64,000 nucleotides of DNA from Deminuibacter soli (GCF_003412455.1 NZ_QTJU01000002.1:124001-188000); one strand, 5' to 3'; counted from the first letter of the stretch, positions 16,997 through 29,358 are shown. The notes: a model not told the origin generated them from the sequence alone. Translations and numbers: made by a program.

Positions 16997-17239
16997 ATTT
17001 CGCACGTAGGCCCAAGTTATGTTTCACTGGAAAGTGCATTAGTATACTGGCGACTTACCCCGGAGCAGGTTTTTGAAATAACATCAGTAACAACCAGGCG
17101 AGCGCAAACCTATCACACGCCAATTGGAAGATACACTTATACCCATCTACCACTTCCATATTATGCATTCGGACTACAACGTGTAATGTTGACAAGTACA
17201 CAAGCAATCCACTGCCAGCTTGAAAAAAGCTTTATGTGA
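16997..17239 (+). pseudogene. Relic of an AbiEi-type antitoxin (type IV toxin-antitoxin)
   Basis: After an in-frame stop, a start-less frame of 80 codons reads GPSYVSLESALVYW, VFEITSVTTRRAQTYHTPIG and RYTYTHLPLPYYAFG, the conserved core of AbiEi-like antitoxins. The N-terminal winged helix is missing, and the end is lost before the usual TPEKAL segment. No AbiEii nucleotidyltransferase toxin is nearby. Confidence 0.6.
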
Positions 17240-17267
17240 CAAGATCGTAACCACGTCAGGATTGCGC

Positions 17268-17636
17268 CTAGCCCAAATATCGAGACCTCAATACAGGATT
17301 GCCAAATAAACTTGCCTGACCACGCCAGTAGCCTACCATTTCTGATGTAATTAGCTCCCTCAAAATTTGCTCTTTAATAGCACCATTCTCATAAGTCGCC
17401 ACTGGAGGTCCAAAATAGCAATTCCAATTTGCAATGCCGTAGTCGCTTTCTTCATATAGTGAAAATGCAATGACATCAGCCAACGCTTCATTACTTACTA
17501 TATCCTCAGTTCCCAGAGAAAGACGAAGTAAGGTCGCCACAGCATGATCCTCTGTAAACTTTTGAGTGGAAGTCTCAATTTTGGTAAGCACACCAATAAC
17601 CGCATCCTTTTGCTTACTTTGTAGGTCTGTATCCAT
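17268..17636 (-). CDS. Unrecognised protein of 122 aa downstream of a SIR2-like relic
   Basis: Starts MDTDLQSKQKDAVIGVL. It is acidic and helical in its first half and has FGPPVATYENGAIKEQILRE and an RGQASLFGNPVLRSRYLG tail. No family recognised. The SIR2-like fragment ends 88 bases upstream on the same strand, so this may be the surviving partner of a two-gene unit. A longer frame from 17711 is less likely. Confidence 0.45.
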   Translation of the reverse strand: MDTDLQSKQKDAVIGVLTKIETSTQKFTEDHAVATLLRLSLGTEDIVSNEALADVIAFSLYEESDYGIANWNCYFGPPVATYENGAIKEQILRELITSEMVGYWRGQASLFGNPVLRSRYLG

Positions 17637-17724
17637 GATTACAATTGTTATATCGAAAATAAATCTTCCGAAGTGCGATTCTTGCAGTTTATATCTTATG
17701 CACATTTTCAAAATCCTATCTGAA

Positions 17725-17982
17725 TTATATGCGATCTATTAGCTGTTGTGTTGTGTACCCCACAGCACCATTAAGTAAAAAAGCGAATTGCCTTTGATAT
17801 GTTGTAATTAATTCACTTTTGGGCTCTCTCACGTCAATGACGTAAACCGGCTTATCATAGACCAAATAATTATTTTTTATCAAATCGTTGATTCCTTCAT
17901 CTTGAAATCCATATCCGACAATTACTAGCTTGGAGGCATCTACTAGATTTTCCTTAAATTTAAAAATTTTTTTGGCAAGCGC
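17725..17982 (-). pseudogene. C-terminal fragment of a SIR2-like protein
   Basis: A frame of 86 codons with no start reads ASKLVIVGYGFQDEGINDLI and KPVYVIDVREPKSELITTY, the typical end of SIR2-like (NAD-binding) domains found in phage-defence proteins. An in-frame stop and GC-rich unrelated sequence replace the N-terminal part. Probably inactive. Confidence 0.6.
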
Positions 17983-18403
17983 CTACGGCGCGGCTACCAG
18001 CCGATATGCTATTTTTAATTATTCATTCCGAGCGAGATATGGGTTTGTGAAAAGCAAAGGGCAGATAAGGGGAAAACCGCACTGGCGCTATAAGGAAAGT
18101 GAAATTGCTGGCGAAAAGAAAAATTGATTATGCGTTAAACAAAGAGATAGGTTACTCTTCCCGCGCCATCAGGGTGATGGCGATGAATGGAGCGTCGCAA
18201 CGGCGGCCGAACCACGGCGCTCCAGCTCGCCGGCAAAACAAAAGCCACGCATCTGCGCGGCTTGCATGATCAATAATACTCCCATGTATCGTTAAGAAAG
18301 ACTGTCGCAAACACCCCTTTCCAAAGTCCCAAGCGCACCTGAAATCTCTCCCGGTGAAGGCATAGCTTTACCGGACACTTAATGACTAAAACGAATCAAG
18401 CGT
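17983..18403. other. GC-richer non-coding junction
   Basis: About 420 bases between the defence relics and the metabolic cargo. Base composition changes around 18150-18270 (GC-rich). Frames crossing it are short and unlike known proteins. It may be a recombination scar. Confidence 0.35.
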
Positions 18404-18802
18404 ATGAAAACAAAACAGAAGATCTGGGCCAATTTCAGTGTGAAGAATGCGGCTGCTACCAATGAATTTTATAAGCGGGTAGGCTTTACCTCTAATGGGT
18501 ACAATAAAGACCTGAAGCTCGCCAGCTTCCTTTTCGGTGAAGATGATTTTGTGATCCATTTTTTCGAAGAGGGGTCACAGATAGATGAATTTCTTAAGCC
18601 TGGATCACTAACGACCAGTGAAATCATTTTTACCCTATCTGCAGATACAGAACAGCAAGTGAATGAATTTGCAAATAAAGTGAAGGTAGCAGGAGGCACG
18701 ATCTTAAAAGAGGTAAGAAGAGATGAAGCCGGTTATTATGGCTTTGCTTTCGCAGACCCGGATGGCCATAAATTCAACGTGCTGCTCATGGATAATATGT
18801 GA
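18404..18802 (+). CDS. VOC family protein (glyoxalase/bleomycin-resistance-like)
   Basis: 132 residues with the VOC fold pattern: IWANFSVKNAAATNEFYKRV at the start and DPDGHKFNVLLMD at the end, the latter being the usual strand and metal-ligand region. Function of this subgroup is unknown. Confidence 0.8.
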   Translation: MKTKQKIWANFSVKNAAATNEFYKRVGFTSNGYNKDLKLASFLFGEDDFVIHFFEEGSQIDEFLKPGSLTTSEIIFTLSADTEQQVNEFANKVKVAGGTILKEVRRDEAGYYGFAFADPDGHKFNVLLMDNM

Positions 18803-18863
18803 TTTAATGGTAAGCATGATGACATTGCGGTAAATTCTTTGTTTCCGTTATGTAAGCAAACAT

Positions 18864-18894
18864 AAAAGGCTGACCAATTATTGATCAGCCTTTG
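18864..18894. terminator. Bidirectional terminator
   Basis: AAAAGGCTGA / TCAGCCTTT stem, between the convergent VOC and cupin genes. Confidence 0.75.
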
Positions 18895-18918
18895 TTTCTA
18901 TAGAGTGATTATCACCTG

Positions 18919-19371
18919 CTAATTGCCTTTGTATTCAGCGTCCGTAAGCCTTTTGAGCCAAACTGTCTTCCCTTTTTGCATGGGTGTAACACCAATGTAG
19001 GAAAAACTGCTATCCGGTGTGGCGCCATGCCAGTGCTCCACACCAGGCAAACATTCAATAACCTCACCTTTATGCACCACCCGCACCGGCTTACCACGTT
19101 CCTGGTAATAACCGGCACCACCTGTAACCAGCAGGAACTGGCCTGCAGGATGATAGTGCCAATCCAGCTTTGCACCGGGCGCAAATGTTGCCTGTGCGAG
19201 GCTGATGTTTAGTGCGCTATCCGGTTTATTTAGTTCTGTGAGCCATACCGTGCCGGTATGATTATCGGTGGTAGACACTTCCCCTTTGGGAAATACAGTA
19301 TTATCCTGCGCAATCAACCTGGTGGCGGATAGCAACAGTACGAACAGTGTGGTGGAAATTAACTTCGTCAT
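18919..19371 (-). CDS. Secreted cupin domain protein
   Basis: 150 residues with a signal peptide (about 1-21) and a single cupin barrel. Metal ligands are visible in LDWHYHPAGQFLLVTGGAGY (HxH) and PGVEHWHGATPD. Small cupins of this kind often accompany aldo-keto reductases and carboxymuconolactone-type enzymes. It lies next to the esterase remnant on the same strand. Confidence 0.85.
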   Translation of the reverse strand: MTKLISTTLFVLLLSATRLIAQDNTVFPKGEVSTTDNHTGTVWLTELNKPDSALNISLAQATFAPGAKLDWHYHPAGQFLLVTGGAGYYQERGKPVRVVHKGEVIECLPGVEHWHGATPDSSFSYIGVTPMQKGKTVWLKRLTDAEYKGN

Positions 19372-19403
19372 TATGATTTGTTTTATGCAGTAAAGAATAT
19401 GAA

Positions 19404-20305
19404 CTATGGCTGTGGCGAATGCGGCGCTGCTGCTGCAGCCTTTTCCATGGCATCCAGCCTTGCTTTTTTAGGATCGGTTTGGCCAACGGCTTTGCCATCC
19501 GGCTGAAATACCATCAGGCCATTCTTTGCAGGATCAAACGCAGGCCAGTCAGGAAGCCCGCTGCCATTGGGATTACCGGTTTTGGCAAAGTTAGTCCAAT
19601 ACGCATTCATGACCTTGGCTACGGCTTGATCTTCAGGCGTCATAAGGGCACCATTCGGGCTACGCAGGTTATCAAACACGTAAGCAATTTCAGAGGCATG
19701 GGCTGCCCCATACCGCATGAACTGTTGCATGGAAGCTGCGACATAACCAAACTGGTAAACATAGGCTGGTGCCCCTTTTGCGACAAATGCCCTGGCGGTG
19801 AACCGTGCCGGTTCTGCCCACACCTTATCGGTGTTAACCATGGTAAGCAGCTTGGGTAGCTCAGTATTGCCATCCGGATGTAACCAGGAAACGCCCCGCT
19901 GCCAAATACAAAACCACCGCCATGTATCCATACCATCACGGGCAGTTTGGCGGTAGCAGGTGTGCCGGCAGGCAACCATACATTCAGGAACAGGCAATCT
20001 TCGCTGGACCGTTTAGAGATGGAATCCGCACCTCGTGGAAAGGCTGCCTGTGCGCATTCTGCGCAGAACTGGCTGGCATCACGCACACCGGCCCAGGGCT
20101 TTACCGGCTGTGGTGGGCGCCAGCGGTATTCGCCCACCGGAGGGGCCGCATACGGAATGCCTTTAAAGCTGGTCACGCCGCTGTCGGTCACGCCCCGGAG
20201 TACTCCTGAGTTTACACGCACCTGTGGGCCATGCGTAGTATCACGGGGCTGCGCGTATAGGCCGGCTGTAATAGACAGGCAAAGGATTATCGAAAAAAGT
20301 TTCAT
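19404..20305 (-). pseudogene. Type-B carboxylesterase/lipase with internal deletion
   Basis: The N-terminal part (from Met at 20305) has a signal peptide and the family segments [29 protein letters not shown] and [14 protein letters not shown]. The C-terminal part, in another frame, has [36 protein letters not shown] and PDWPAFDP. The two meet near 19880-19895. About 200 or more residues with the catalytic Ser (GESAG) are missing, so the enzyme must be dead. A family member would have about 500-550 residues. Confidence 0.8.
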
Positions 20306-20528
20306 GATGACAAGGTTTGATGATGAGCTACAGTGCAGTAGGTCTTCTCCTGCATACGCAATAAAGATCCCCGCATTTTTGCAGGTATCCTTTAGACAGA
20401 TTCCGGATTTATTTACCATTTTTCCTGATACCGTGCGCTCCAGCCGCCAGGATGGGTATAAACAAAAAAGACCGGTTAAATAATAACCGGTCACATATGG
20501 AGATAGTGTTAGTATACGTTGGAATATT

Positions 20529-21425
20529 TTAATTCGCAAGCCGGTATTCCTGTGGGGTACAGCCGATCTTTTGTTTGAATAACCGCGTAAAGTGTGCCTG
20601 GTACTTAAATCCCAGCTCTGCCGCTATCTGGCTTAGGGACTTGGTAGGATCAAAGATCTTTTGCTTAGCCACTTCCATGATCTTAGCCTGGATATAATCC
20701 TGTGCGGATCTTCCGGTCTCCTTCTTCACCAGGTCGCCAAAGTAATTGGGCGACAGGTTTAGCTCGCCAGCAAAATAGGACACGGAAGGCAGCCCGATGG
20801 TGGAGGTCTTATCTGAAACAAAATAGTCGTTGAGCATTTGTTCAAACCGCGCCAGGATTCCCTTATGGACATGTTCACGGGTAATAAACTGCCGTTCGTA
20901 GAAGCGCGTGCAATAATCCAGGAACAGTTCAATGTTGGAGGCAATGAGCTTTTTGCTGTGCTTATCAATAGGCCGCTGCAACTCATATTCAATTTTGGCA
21001 AAACAGTCCAACACGATCTGGCGTTCTCTTTCAGAGAGGTGCAATGCCTCGCGCGTCTGGTAGGCAAAAAAGCTATAGTCATTGATGTGCCTGCCAACGG
21101 TAGTACCCAGCAAAAAGTCGGGATGGAAAACCAGTGCATGGCCTTTAGGCTGGTAGGTTTCCCCGTTGCTGTTAATGCCGGCCACCTGGCCGGGTGCTAA
21201 AAAGACCAGCGTGCCTTCCTGGTAATCATAGGTATCACGCCCATAGGACATATCACCGCATTTTAATTCTTTTAAAAAGATGGTATAAAACCCAAAGTAC
21301 ATGCGGTGGCCCTGGCGGGGGCTGGCTTTAGAGAGGTCTACCACGCTTACCAGCGGGTGCAGGGTTTCGTTATTGTTAAAGGCGTTGTATTCGCCTACTG
21401 TATTGAATCGCAACATATTATCCAT
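20529..21425 (-). CDS. AraC family transcriptional regulator
   Basis: 298 residues: an N-terminal cupin-like sensing domain ([21 protein letters not shown]) and a C-terminal AraC domain with two helix-turn-helix units ([20 protein letters not shown] and [20 protein letters not shown]) and the family end PQEYR. It is divergent from the first aldo-keto reductase gene and probably controls that operon. Confidence 0.9.
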   Translation of the reverse strand: MDNMLRFNTVGEYNAFNNNETLHPLVSVVDLSKASPRQGHRMYFGFYTIFLKELKCGDMSYGRDTYDYQEGTLVFLAPGQVAGINSNGETYQPKGHALVFHPDFLLGTTVGRHINDYSFFAYQTREALHLSERERQIVLDCFAKIEYELQRPIDKHSKKLIASNIELFLDYCTRFYERQFITREHVHKGILARFEQMLNDYFVSDKTSTIGLPSVSYFAGELNLSPNYFGDLVKKETGRSAQDYIQAKIMEVAKQKIFDPTKSLSQIAAELGFKYQAHFTRLFKQKIGCTPQEYRLAN

Positions 21426-21446
21426 AATACCACCATTGAGCTACCT

Positions 21447-21520
21447 AAAAGTACAGCATATTTTACCCATTTTCCGCAGCCTGGCGTCTGATCAGTAATC
21501 AAGGTAAAAAGTGCAGTAAT
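21447..21520. promoter_or_regulatory. Direct repeats, candidate AraC operators
   Basis: AAAAGTACAGCAT at 21447 and AAAAGTGCAGTAAT at 21507 are direct repeats 60 bases apart, each followed by a C/G run near TTTACCC or GGGTAAA. They lie between the divergent AraC and reductase genes. Confidence 0.45.
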
Positions 21521-21702
21521 TCGGGTAAACACTCCCTTGGAAATTAGCCTGACCTTTGTGTAGTGATACTGGCGTACCAGCCCATCAACCAGGCCCCACC
21601 AGGCACAACAAGTGTATTTTACTCAAATGGTAACAGTTATCGCAGGCGCAAAGGCGGGCACGGTTTCACCGGCCCATAACCGATAAGATACGTAAAGACT
21701 AA

Positions 21703-22563
<861 letters not shown>

Positions 22564-22608
22564 TGCCGGGCTACCCGGGCATGCCTGTAGTAATGCAGAC
22601 ATGCATAA

Positions 22609-23616
<1,008 letters not shown>

Positions 23617-23649
23617 TTGTTGACACCAAATAAATCAAACATAAAGACC

Positions 23650-24144
23650 ATGAAAAAACTTATGCTGCTTACTGTATTGCTTACTGCTGGCACGCTCTTT
23701 TGTAGTGCCCAGGCAGATCTTCCCAGCGCTCCTGGAACGCCTTCCAAGGCACAGCAGGAAATCCTCGATCTATCAAAAACGAAATGGTCCTGGATGGCCG
23801 ATAAGAACGTGGATTCGCTTAACACGCTATTCACGGATAAATGCGTGTTTGTTCATATGGGCGGTAGCTGGGGCAAAACCCAGGAGCTGAGCACGATTAA
23901 AGGCGGTATGATCTGGTATAAAAAGGCTGCGGTGTATGGTGCTTCGGTGAACATTTTTGACAACACCGCTATCCTGTTAAACGACATTGATCTTTTAGCA
24001 GTGGTCGGCGGCAATGAAGTGGTGCATTCCTTTATGGTAACGGAAGTTTACCTGAAAGAAGACGGCAAATGGAAGATGGGTTCCTTAACGTTTTCACAAC
24101 TGCTCCGGCCCGTAAAGATGACCACCAATACCCCGCAACACTAA
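23650..24144 (+). CDS. Secreted NTF2-like (SnoaL/DUF4440) protein
   Basis: 164 residues from the Met at 23650, with a signal peptide (MKKLMLLTVLLTAGTLFCSA) and an NTF2-like cone fold (WSWMADKNVDSLNTLFTDKC, VHSFMVTEVYLKEDGKWKMG). Such domains often act as small isomerases or dehydratases, or only bind ligands. Located inside the reductase run. Confidence 0.8.
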   Translation: MKKLMLLTVLLTAGTLFCSAQADLPSAPGTPSKAQQEILDLSKTKWSWMADKNVDSLNTLFTDKCVFVHMGGSWGKTQELSTIKGGMIWYKKAAVYGASVNIFDNTAILLNDIDLLAVVGGNEVVHSFMVTEVYLKEDGKWKMGSLTFSQLLRPVKMTTNTPQH

Positions 24145-24156
24145 AAGCATAAAAAC

Positions 24157-25289
<1,133 letters not shown>

Positions 25290-25394
25290 GATGAGCTGCC
25301 AGCTGGAGAGCGGCTCTTCTTTTCCAAAGTGCAACGAGCGGATAGTGGTGTATTGATTTTAAATAACAGGATTTAAACCAATAATGAAATTACC

Positions 25395-26198
25395 ATGAAG
25401 AAATTATTACTGCCGCTGCTCGTGCCTGTCATCAGTCTGCCGGCATTCGCACAACGCAGTTTGCAAAAGCTATGGGAATCAGATTCCGTTAGCGTGAAAG
25501 GCCCTGAATCCGCCCTGTTTGATCCAAAGTCCCGGACGCTTTATATTTCCAGTATGGGGACAGGTAGTGTAGTGATCATGGGCCTCGATGGAAAGATCAT
25601 CAATAAGGAATGGATCGGTGGCCTTCGTTCCAACATGGGTTCCGCATTGTATAAAGATCGCTTTTATACCACGGACCCAACCGGCGTTGCCGTTATTGAT
25701 GCAGCAAAAGCCAGTGTCATAAAACGCATATCCATCGACAGCATCGGCAGGCTCAATGATGTAGCGGTGGATAACAAGGGCGTCGTATATGTAAGCGATA
25801 CTAAAAATGGCAAAGTATACCGCATTGACGATGACAAAGCAACGCTATACCTGGAAAACATGCCGGGTGCAAACGGCCTGTTAACAGTGGATGAGGATCT
25901 GTATGTAATTACTACCAGTGCGGTACATAAAGTGGATGCTAAAAAGGAGATTACCAAAATCGCCGATGGATTTGAAAATGGCCTGGATGGCATTGTGATG
26001 CTTAGCCCCGGTGAATTTATCATCAGCAACTATACAGGCATCCTGTACCACCTGGCAGCCGATGGCACCAAAAGCGTGTTGCTGGATACACGGGCCGATC
26101 ACTTGATGGCCAATGACATCAGTTATGACAGCAAAACCAAGACGCTCTATGTGCCGGTATTTAACAGGAACCGCATTATCGCTTATCAAGTAAAATAA
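25395..26198 (+). CDS. Secreted SMP-30/gluconolactonase-like beta-propeller protein
   Basis: 267 residues with a signal peptide (about 1-19) and repeated propeller strands (PESALFDPKSRTLYISS, RLNDVAVDNKGVVYVSDTKN, NGLDGIVMLSPGEFIISNY). The conserved Glu and the Asn/Asp metal-site residues of the SMP-30 family fit these segments. Substrate not deducible; context with oxidoreductases suggests a lactone or sugar derivative. Confidence 0.8.
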   Translation: MKKLLLPLLVPVISLPAFAQRSLQKLWESDSVSVKGPESALFDPKSRTLYISSMGTGSVVIMGLDGKIINKEWIGGLRSNMGSALYKDRFYTTDPTGVAVIDAAKASVIKRISIDSIGRLNDVAVDNKGVVYVSDTKNGKVYRIDDDKATLYLENMPGANGLLTVDEDLYVITTSAVHKVDAKKEITKIADGFENGLDGIVMLSPGEFIISNYTGILYHLAADGTKSVLLDTRADHLMANDISYDSKTKTLYVPVFNRNRIIAYQVK

Positions 26199-26205
26199 CT
26201 CCACC

Positions 26206-26394
26206 ATGAAAAGGATATTCTTATTTACACCAGCCGTAGCGCAGGCAGGGATACTATTGCTCAATGAAATGCCTCCGCAGGCGGATTTAAAAGATGAAGA
26301 GATTGCGGCCGTCCTAAGTTATGTTAGGATTAGCTTCGGCAACAGGGCCAGTGCGGTGAGTGCTTTGCAGAAAAAGGTTCGTGCAGCAAAATAG
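26206..26394 (+). pseudogene. Cytochrome c relic (C-terminal end only)
   Basis: 62 codons. The second half (MPPQADLKDEEIAAVLSYVR, then FGNRASAVSA) is the C-terminal end of a small cytochrome c with its Met ligand, but no CxxCH haem site remains. The start looks like a truncated signal sequence joined to it, so an internal deletion is likely. Confidence 0.65.
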
Positions 26395-26423
26395 CCTGTA
26401 GTGAAATACTTAAAATTATCGGG

Positions 26424-27044
26424 ATGAAAAATTTTAAAATAGGTGTGCTGATGATTGGGCTGACCATTAACCTGTTTACCTCCGGGTGCAGCAAGGCGCA
26501 GCGAAGCAGCACTGATCTTATGGGCAAGCATGTGCTGATTGTGTACCTGACGCGTACGAAGAATACCGAAGCGGTTGCCCGGATGATACAAAAGCAGGTC
26601 GGTGGTACACTCGTCGCCCTGGAGCTGGTCAATCCTTACCCACAGGACTATAAAGAGCAGGTGGCGCAGGTAGTGCGCGAAAACGAAAGCGGTTTTCTGC
26701 CGCCACTGAAAACAAAGATCGATAGCCTGGCAAAATATGATGTGGTGTTTGTCGGTTTTCCAACCTGGGATATGAAGATGCCACCTCCGATGAAGAGTTT
26801 CCTGCATGCCTATGATCTTTCCGGCAAAACAGTGGTTCCCTTTAATACCAATGCGGGTTACGGCGTGGGCAGTGGATTTGATTCGGTGAAAGCACTATGC
26901 CCCAAGAGCACCGTATTAACAGGTTTTTCCACCCAGGGTGGCAAAGAGCGTGAGGGCATCATGCTGGCCATTAAAGATGGGCAGGCTGACGAAACAGCCA
27001 AGGCCGTTACGAAGTGGCTACGGGAAATTGGATTTCTTAAATAG
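26424..27044 (+). CDS. Flavodoxin-like lipoprotein
   Basis: 206 residues with a lipoprotein signal (lipobox TSGC, Cys about residue 22) and a flavodoxin fold. The FMN phosphate loop reads LTRTKNTEAVARMI, and the isoalloxazine-binding parts FPTWDMKMPPPMKSF and NTNAGYGVGSGF are present. Membrane-anchored electron carrier or quinone reductase. Last gene of the reductase run. Confidence 0.85.
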   Translation: MKNFKIGVLMIGLTINLFTSGCSKAQRSSTDLMGKHVLIVYLTRTKNTEAVARMIQKQVGGTLVALELVNPYPQDYKEQVAQVVRENESGFLPPLKTKIDSLAKYDVVFVGFPTWDMKMPPPMKSFLHAYDLSGKTVVPFNTNAGYGVGSGFDSVKALCPKSTVLTGFSTQGGKEREGIMLAIKDGQADETAKAVTKWLREIGFLK

Positions 27045-27140
27045 ACATTTTCAATCAATACAGATCCGCGGCGGCAAAGCATTAGCGGGGCAACGCCGCT
27101 AACGTTGTGTTTAACGGGTAACTTATATACCGCTACCCGG

Positions 27141-27165
27141 AACGCCCATTTCCAGGGGCGTTTTT
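27141..27165 (+). terminator. Terminator after the flavodoxin gene
   Basis: AACGCCC / GGGCGTT stem followed by TTTTT. A second hairpin, CAAAGAGTTGC / GCAGCTCTTTT, follows at 27189-27216. Confidence 0.75.
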
Positions 27166-27390
27166 ACACGGTTAATTGCATTTAAAAACAAAGAGTTGCT
27201 TTTTGGCAGCTCTTTTATGCATATATGGGTGCTGGATCTTTCAATACACTGTTCTCAATAAAAATTTGTCAAAACCATAGAATGCAACGGGTGATGCCCA
27301 GGCGTGCCGCCGCCGGCGATCAAAAACAGAAAGGGGGGCTATATCGAATGATAAGTTTGCGTTGTTCAAATTCCTTTTTGTATCAGTATT
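27166..27390. other. Non-coding stretch between cargo and ADP-ribosyltransferase-like gene
   Basis: Holds the second hairpin at 27189-27216 and a GC-rich patch near 27300-27320 (GCCGCCGCCGGCGA). No gene recognised. Confidence 0.35.
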
Positions 27391-28152
27391 TTAGATGCCC
27401 ATTTCCAAATCTTTGCTTTCCCCCCCGGTTTGACAATCAATGTGAAATGCGTTTGCCTGGCTAATTACATCTTTCAAAGCCTGCAGCAATGGAATTTCTT
27501 TCATACGCTGAATCGCAACGGTATTAAAAACCGTGATTGCTGGGTTTTCCTTACGAATGACAACCTGGCTTTTGTCAATACCGGTAGAAAAAGTTGTCTC
27601 CATGTGATAAACGGCATCAAATCCTAATTCCGCAGAAATATATTTGGCTGATATCATTGATTCAAACTTTCTGGGATTTTTAATATGCTTGCCTGCTTCC
27701 AAGTTGAATGTGTCTATCAGTTCAATGAAGGCCTGCTTTTTATCTTCAAACATACCTTGATTTTTAGCCTTCATGAAATTGGAAAAAGGTGCCAGTGTGA
27801 GGTCTAGTATACGCGCCCCGGTTAACTCAGCCAGATAGATTTTTCCATATCCTACTGATTTCATTTCCTCAGCGAAAAGCTTATCGAAACGCTCTGTGTC
27901 AACACCCCATGTGTCACCGGCCGCATAATCCCGGTGTTTATTCAGAAACGCACTACGCCTTTTAAAAAGGCACCTTTCCCGTGAATAGTGCAGCGCTAAT
28001 CCCAAATCGTTCGTGAAATTCGCCCCAGCACCCCAGCCAACTCGATGGCTCATTCGATTCATGTCAAGCCTAAAGCTATCTCCTATGTATTCGTCTGTGC
28101 CGTGATACCAATTAATATTTTGGCTAAAAGCCAGACCCTGATTATACTTCAT
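27391..28152 (-). CDS. ADP-ribosyltransferase-like (PolyVal-type) protein, possible toxin
   Basis: 253 residues. The N-terminal half reads WYHGTDEYIGDSF, GAGANFTNDLGLALHYS and KIYLAELTGARILDL, the layout of PARP/ART-like domains found in phage and element polyvalent proteins (YHGT, then FFTxDxxxAxxYA, then a VYL strand). The end has SQVVIRKENPAITVFN, similar to the final strand of that fold. Assigning the third catalytic residue is uncertain. It stands alone in the island; no immunity partner is evident. Confidence 0.5.
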   Translation of the reverse strand: MKYNQGLAFSQNINWYHGTDEYIGDSFRLDMNRMSHRVGWGAGANFTNDLGLALHYSRERCLFKRRSAFLNKHRDYAAGDTWGVDTERFDKLFAEEMKSVGYGKIYLAELTGARILDLTLAPFSNFMKAKNQGMFEDKKQAFIELIDTFNLEAGKHIKNPRKFESMISAKYISAELGFDAVYHMETTFSTGIDKSQVVIRKENPAITVFNTVAIQRMKEIPLLQALKDVISQANAFHIDCQTGGESKDLEMGI

Positions 28153-28625
28153 ATTTCAGGAATTAATTCATGCTACAGTACCGGCCAATTCATCAAGTGC
28201 ATCGCTCGTAATAGATGACTGCTGGTTCAGTGATAAATGGACACACTATTGCCGTGAGCATAAAATTTGTTGGAAGAGCGCAAACCATAAGCGACTGCTG
28301 TACTCTGTATGAAAATAATCAAGCCTTTCTGTGTTACAATCAATAAGCAATGAAATATACTGATTTGTAATACTTTGTTACCTACATACAACCTTTCAAC
28401 AGTGAAATACTGATCTTCTTTGTTACAGCGCGGCGTGCTATACGAACCTATGGAAAATCAGTTAACCTTTCTTGCGTCAGTTATTGATGAAGTACCTCAA
28501 TGCTTATCCATCCTAAAATCGCGCTAAGCCCTGCTAGAGTAGTGGCTCAGCGATTTGATTACATCGGTTGAATTGATCACCTTTGAATCATGCTGGTAGT
28601 AATTAAATAACCTCAATTTAACTGC
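28153..28625. other. Non-coding stretch with a pair of direct repeats
   Basis: TGAAATATACTGATTTGTAA then TACTTTGTTAC (28350-28381) and GTGAAATACTGATCTTCTTT then GTTAC (28403-28426) are imperfect direct repeats about 50 bases apart, upstream of the next genes. A 25-codon frame from 28451 is not convincing. Confidence 0.4.
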
Positions 28626-28877
28626 ATGACAAAGACCAATAATTTTAACACCGGTAACATATTGCGCGACCTTCATCTGCAATGTCTTTTTCACCCGATG
28701 GAATTCTGTGACCGGGTATGCGCAGCGCTTGCTTGGGACAGACGGCGATACTTTGATAGGTGCAGCCAGGCTGCTACCTTCAAAGATGCGGAAATAAGCA
28801 TATTTGTAAAAGAACAGTTGTATACCATCAACATTAGGTTAGACACGCTCAACACAATCGTACTTCCGAACAGCTAA
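28626..28877 (+). CDS. Small hypothetical protein, 83 aa
   Basis: Begins MTKTNNFNTGNILRDLHLQC and has paired Cys residues (C20, C28, C32) but no recognisable motif. It precedes another small gene by 12 bases on the same strand, which favours a real two-gene unit of the island. Confidence 0.45.
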   Translation: MTKTNNFNTGNILRDLHLQCLFHPMEFCDRVCAALAWDRRRYFDRCSQAATFKDAEISIFVKEQLYTINIRLDTLNTIVLPNS

Positions 28878-28889
28878 AAGAATTCATTT

Positions 28890-29165
28890 ATGTCAAACGA
28901 CAGTAAATTTAGGATTGGTCGATCTAAAGAAGCTTGGTTGGAAGATTTAATAGAATACTACGAGTTTTACGATGTTGATGAAATGAATGATGAACTATGG
29001 ATCATCTTTGAAATGATCATTGAATCCAAATCATTCCGGCAATTGGATGAAACGGATCAATGCAATTATATCTTCCGGTTGCGCCTCTTGGGCCGTATGC
29101 AGAAGGCTGCATGGGAGGTATATGGCGAAGATATAAGCAAATCAATCAAAAAAAATCGCGGTTAA
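28890..29165 (+). CDS. Small acidic hypothetical protein, 91 aa
   Basis: Strongly acidic and helical (WLEDLIEYYEFYDVDEMNDE, LWIIFEMIIES). No family recognised. The acidity and position next to a small gene would suit an inhibitor or antitoxin-like partner, but this is only a guess. Confidence 0.55.
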   Translation: MSNDSKFRIGRSKEAWLEDLIEYYEFYDVDEMNDELWIIFEMIIESKSFRQLDETDQCNYIFRLRLLGRMQKAAWEVYGEDISKSIKKNRG

Positions 29166-29358
29166 ATGTCTTAGTTTCCTTATGCCTGCGTGGGTAACTC
29201 AAACCCTGAGTGGTGATCGGCCTGCCGACGATTGGAAAGCTCCTGAAAAGTCCCGGCAGCGCCGCGCCACACTGATAAGCATATGTAAAATCATCTATCA
29301 ATAAGAAGTTGATAAAGGAAGCTGCCATACAATTTGGCGGTGGTATAGGATGAAGTAA
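29166..29358. other. Non-coding stretch before a terminator
   Basis: About 190 bases without a gene, followed by a terminator. It could be an untranslated tail or a small RNA; there is no family match I can name. Confidence 0.3.

Noticed and set aside
17930-18127. A 65-codon plus-strand frame
   Set aside because: It overlaps the SIR2-like relic on the opposite strand and looks like random sequence.
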